Shown: positions 63,487-64,000 of the stretch, piece by piece
Layout: each line of letters starts with the position of its first letter
How positions within the stretch are numbered: position 1 is the first letter of the stretch
Assembly (NCBI GenBank): GCA_907164885.2
Contig: OU015492.1
Span: forward strand, 196,788,460-196,852,459
DNA length: 64,000 bases
Source of the DNA: Dolomedes plantarius
Lineage: Eukaryota > Arthropoda > Arachnida > Araneae > Dolomedidae
Reading direction: 5' to 3'
The notes under the pieces: model-generated
Told to the model about the DNA's origin: nothing
Seen by the model: the letters and a program-made list of their open reading frames with translations, nothing else
Database searches by the model: none
Translations under genes and position numbers: made by a program

Positions 63487-64000
63487 TTAGAGCATCCAGA
63501 AAGTAAAGAACCAATTTTGTAAAGAACCAATTTTTAATAGATCCTGCGCAGGTCAGATCATTGTAACGTCATCTTGCTAGTGGACGTCAGTTGCTTTATT
63601 TTGTGTAAATTATATTGTTATGTAAAGTTGTCTCGCTTCATTGTATTAGTTTAAAGTGGACAGTAAAATCGAAAATACCTCCAGCTGTAAAGTGCGGTAA
63701 GTGATAAGATTTTTGAACGCAAAAAATGTTCCAGAAGTACGATCATAATGGGTAAGGCAGGACTATTAAGGTACGACCATGATTGCTGAATCCTACTGTG
63801 AAACACTCAAGAATATGTGTCTAGCCATTGAGATTCAACGGCGTGAATTATCATCTGCTGGAGTGTGTCTCTCGCACGACAACGCGTTGCCGCACACCGT
63901 CGTCCGTATACGTGCATTGCTCGAATAGTTCGGTAAGGAAATGTTTGAAAAAAAAAACCACCGTATATCCTAGCTATCACCTAACTCACCTAGATCCTAA
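63487..64000 (+). pseudogene. mariner transposase remnant, internally deleted, cut by window end
   Basis: A mariner-like left end (gcatccagaaagtaaagaac) is followed by KIENTSSCKVR, a stop, then VIRFLNAKNVPEV, the usual mariner N-terminal helix region. The sequence then jumps directly to IAESYCETLKNM (63779 on) and SAGVCLSHDNALPHT, which holds the second catalytic Asp region. The middle, including most of the DNA-binding domain and the first Asp, is missing. A stop (LLE*FGKE) follows. The element continues past the window. Confidence 0.8.

Overview
This window looks like repeat-dense, AT-rich intergenic DNA from an animal nuclear genome. The organism is most likely an arthropod, and an arachnid is plausible. 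The reasons are Tc1, mariner, pogo/Tigger, hAT, piggyBac, PIF/Harbinger and Helitron families side by side, tRNA-derived SINEs, a degenerate jockey-type LINE and many (TA)n microsatellites, with no bacterial-style operons. The organism call is inference. I see no complete host gene. The best host-gene candidate is one possible first coding exon at 3269-3523 that ends in a consensus splice donor.

Layout. 1-6.4 kb: a 209-bp tandem duplication, a candidate exon, a dispersed repeat (copy 1) and a TTAA-bounded palindromic element. 6.4-10.6 kb: Helitron-like elements and a SINE. 10.9-17 kb: pogo-type MITEs, one of them split by a solo LTR, and a hAT element that has swallowed two Tigger-type MITEs. 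18.0-30.7 kb: seven near-identical tandem units of 1.53-2.19 kb. 30.7-32.0 kb: the Helitron whose 3' end is part of every unit boundary. 32.1-32.9 kb: an older, diverged copy of the unit carrying a SINE. 33-37 kb: nothing recognised. 37.1-38.5 kb: a LINE remnant. 39.2-40.7 kb: a Tigger derivative. 40.8-45.2 kb: a nested stack in which a Tc1-like element contains a foldback-like element, which contains a piggyBac derivative. 47.5-54.1 kb: a second copy of one Helitron family, then inverted second copies of the repeats seen near the window start. 55.1-56.3 kb: a second Tc1-like element with a mutated transposase. 58.0-59.6 kb: a PIF/Harbinger-type element with a MADF remnant. 60.5-61.2 kb: an inverted Helitron copy. 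63.5-64 kb: a mariner remnant cut by the window end.

The most interesting structure is the 18-30.7 kb array. Each internal junction carries the last 64 bp of a minus-strand Helitron (ending in CTAG) fused at the same breakpoint to the same flanking sequence. A full Helitron sits at the right end. This reads as tandem amplification of a Helitron terminus plus its downstream flank, by rolling-circle read-through or by unequal exchange. Two other points stand out. One is a foldback-like element with higher-order tandem-repeat arms and a 9-bp target duplication. The other is that both Tc1 copies carry short perfect inverted duplications inside the transposase, one of them joined to a 20-nt copy of DNA 812 bp away, which suggests template switching. 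None of the transposases is intact; the only uninterrupted one is a piggyBac deletion derivative that keeps an open 192-codon frame.
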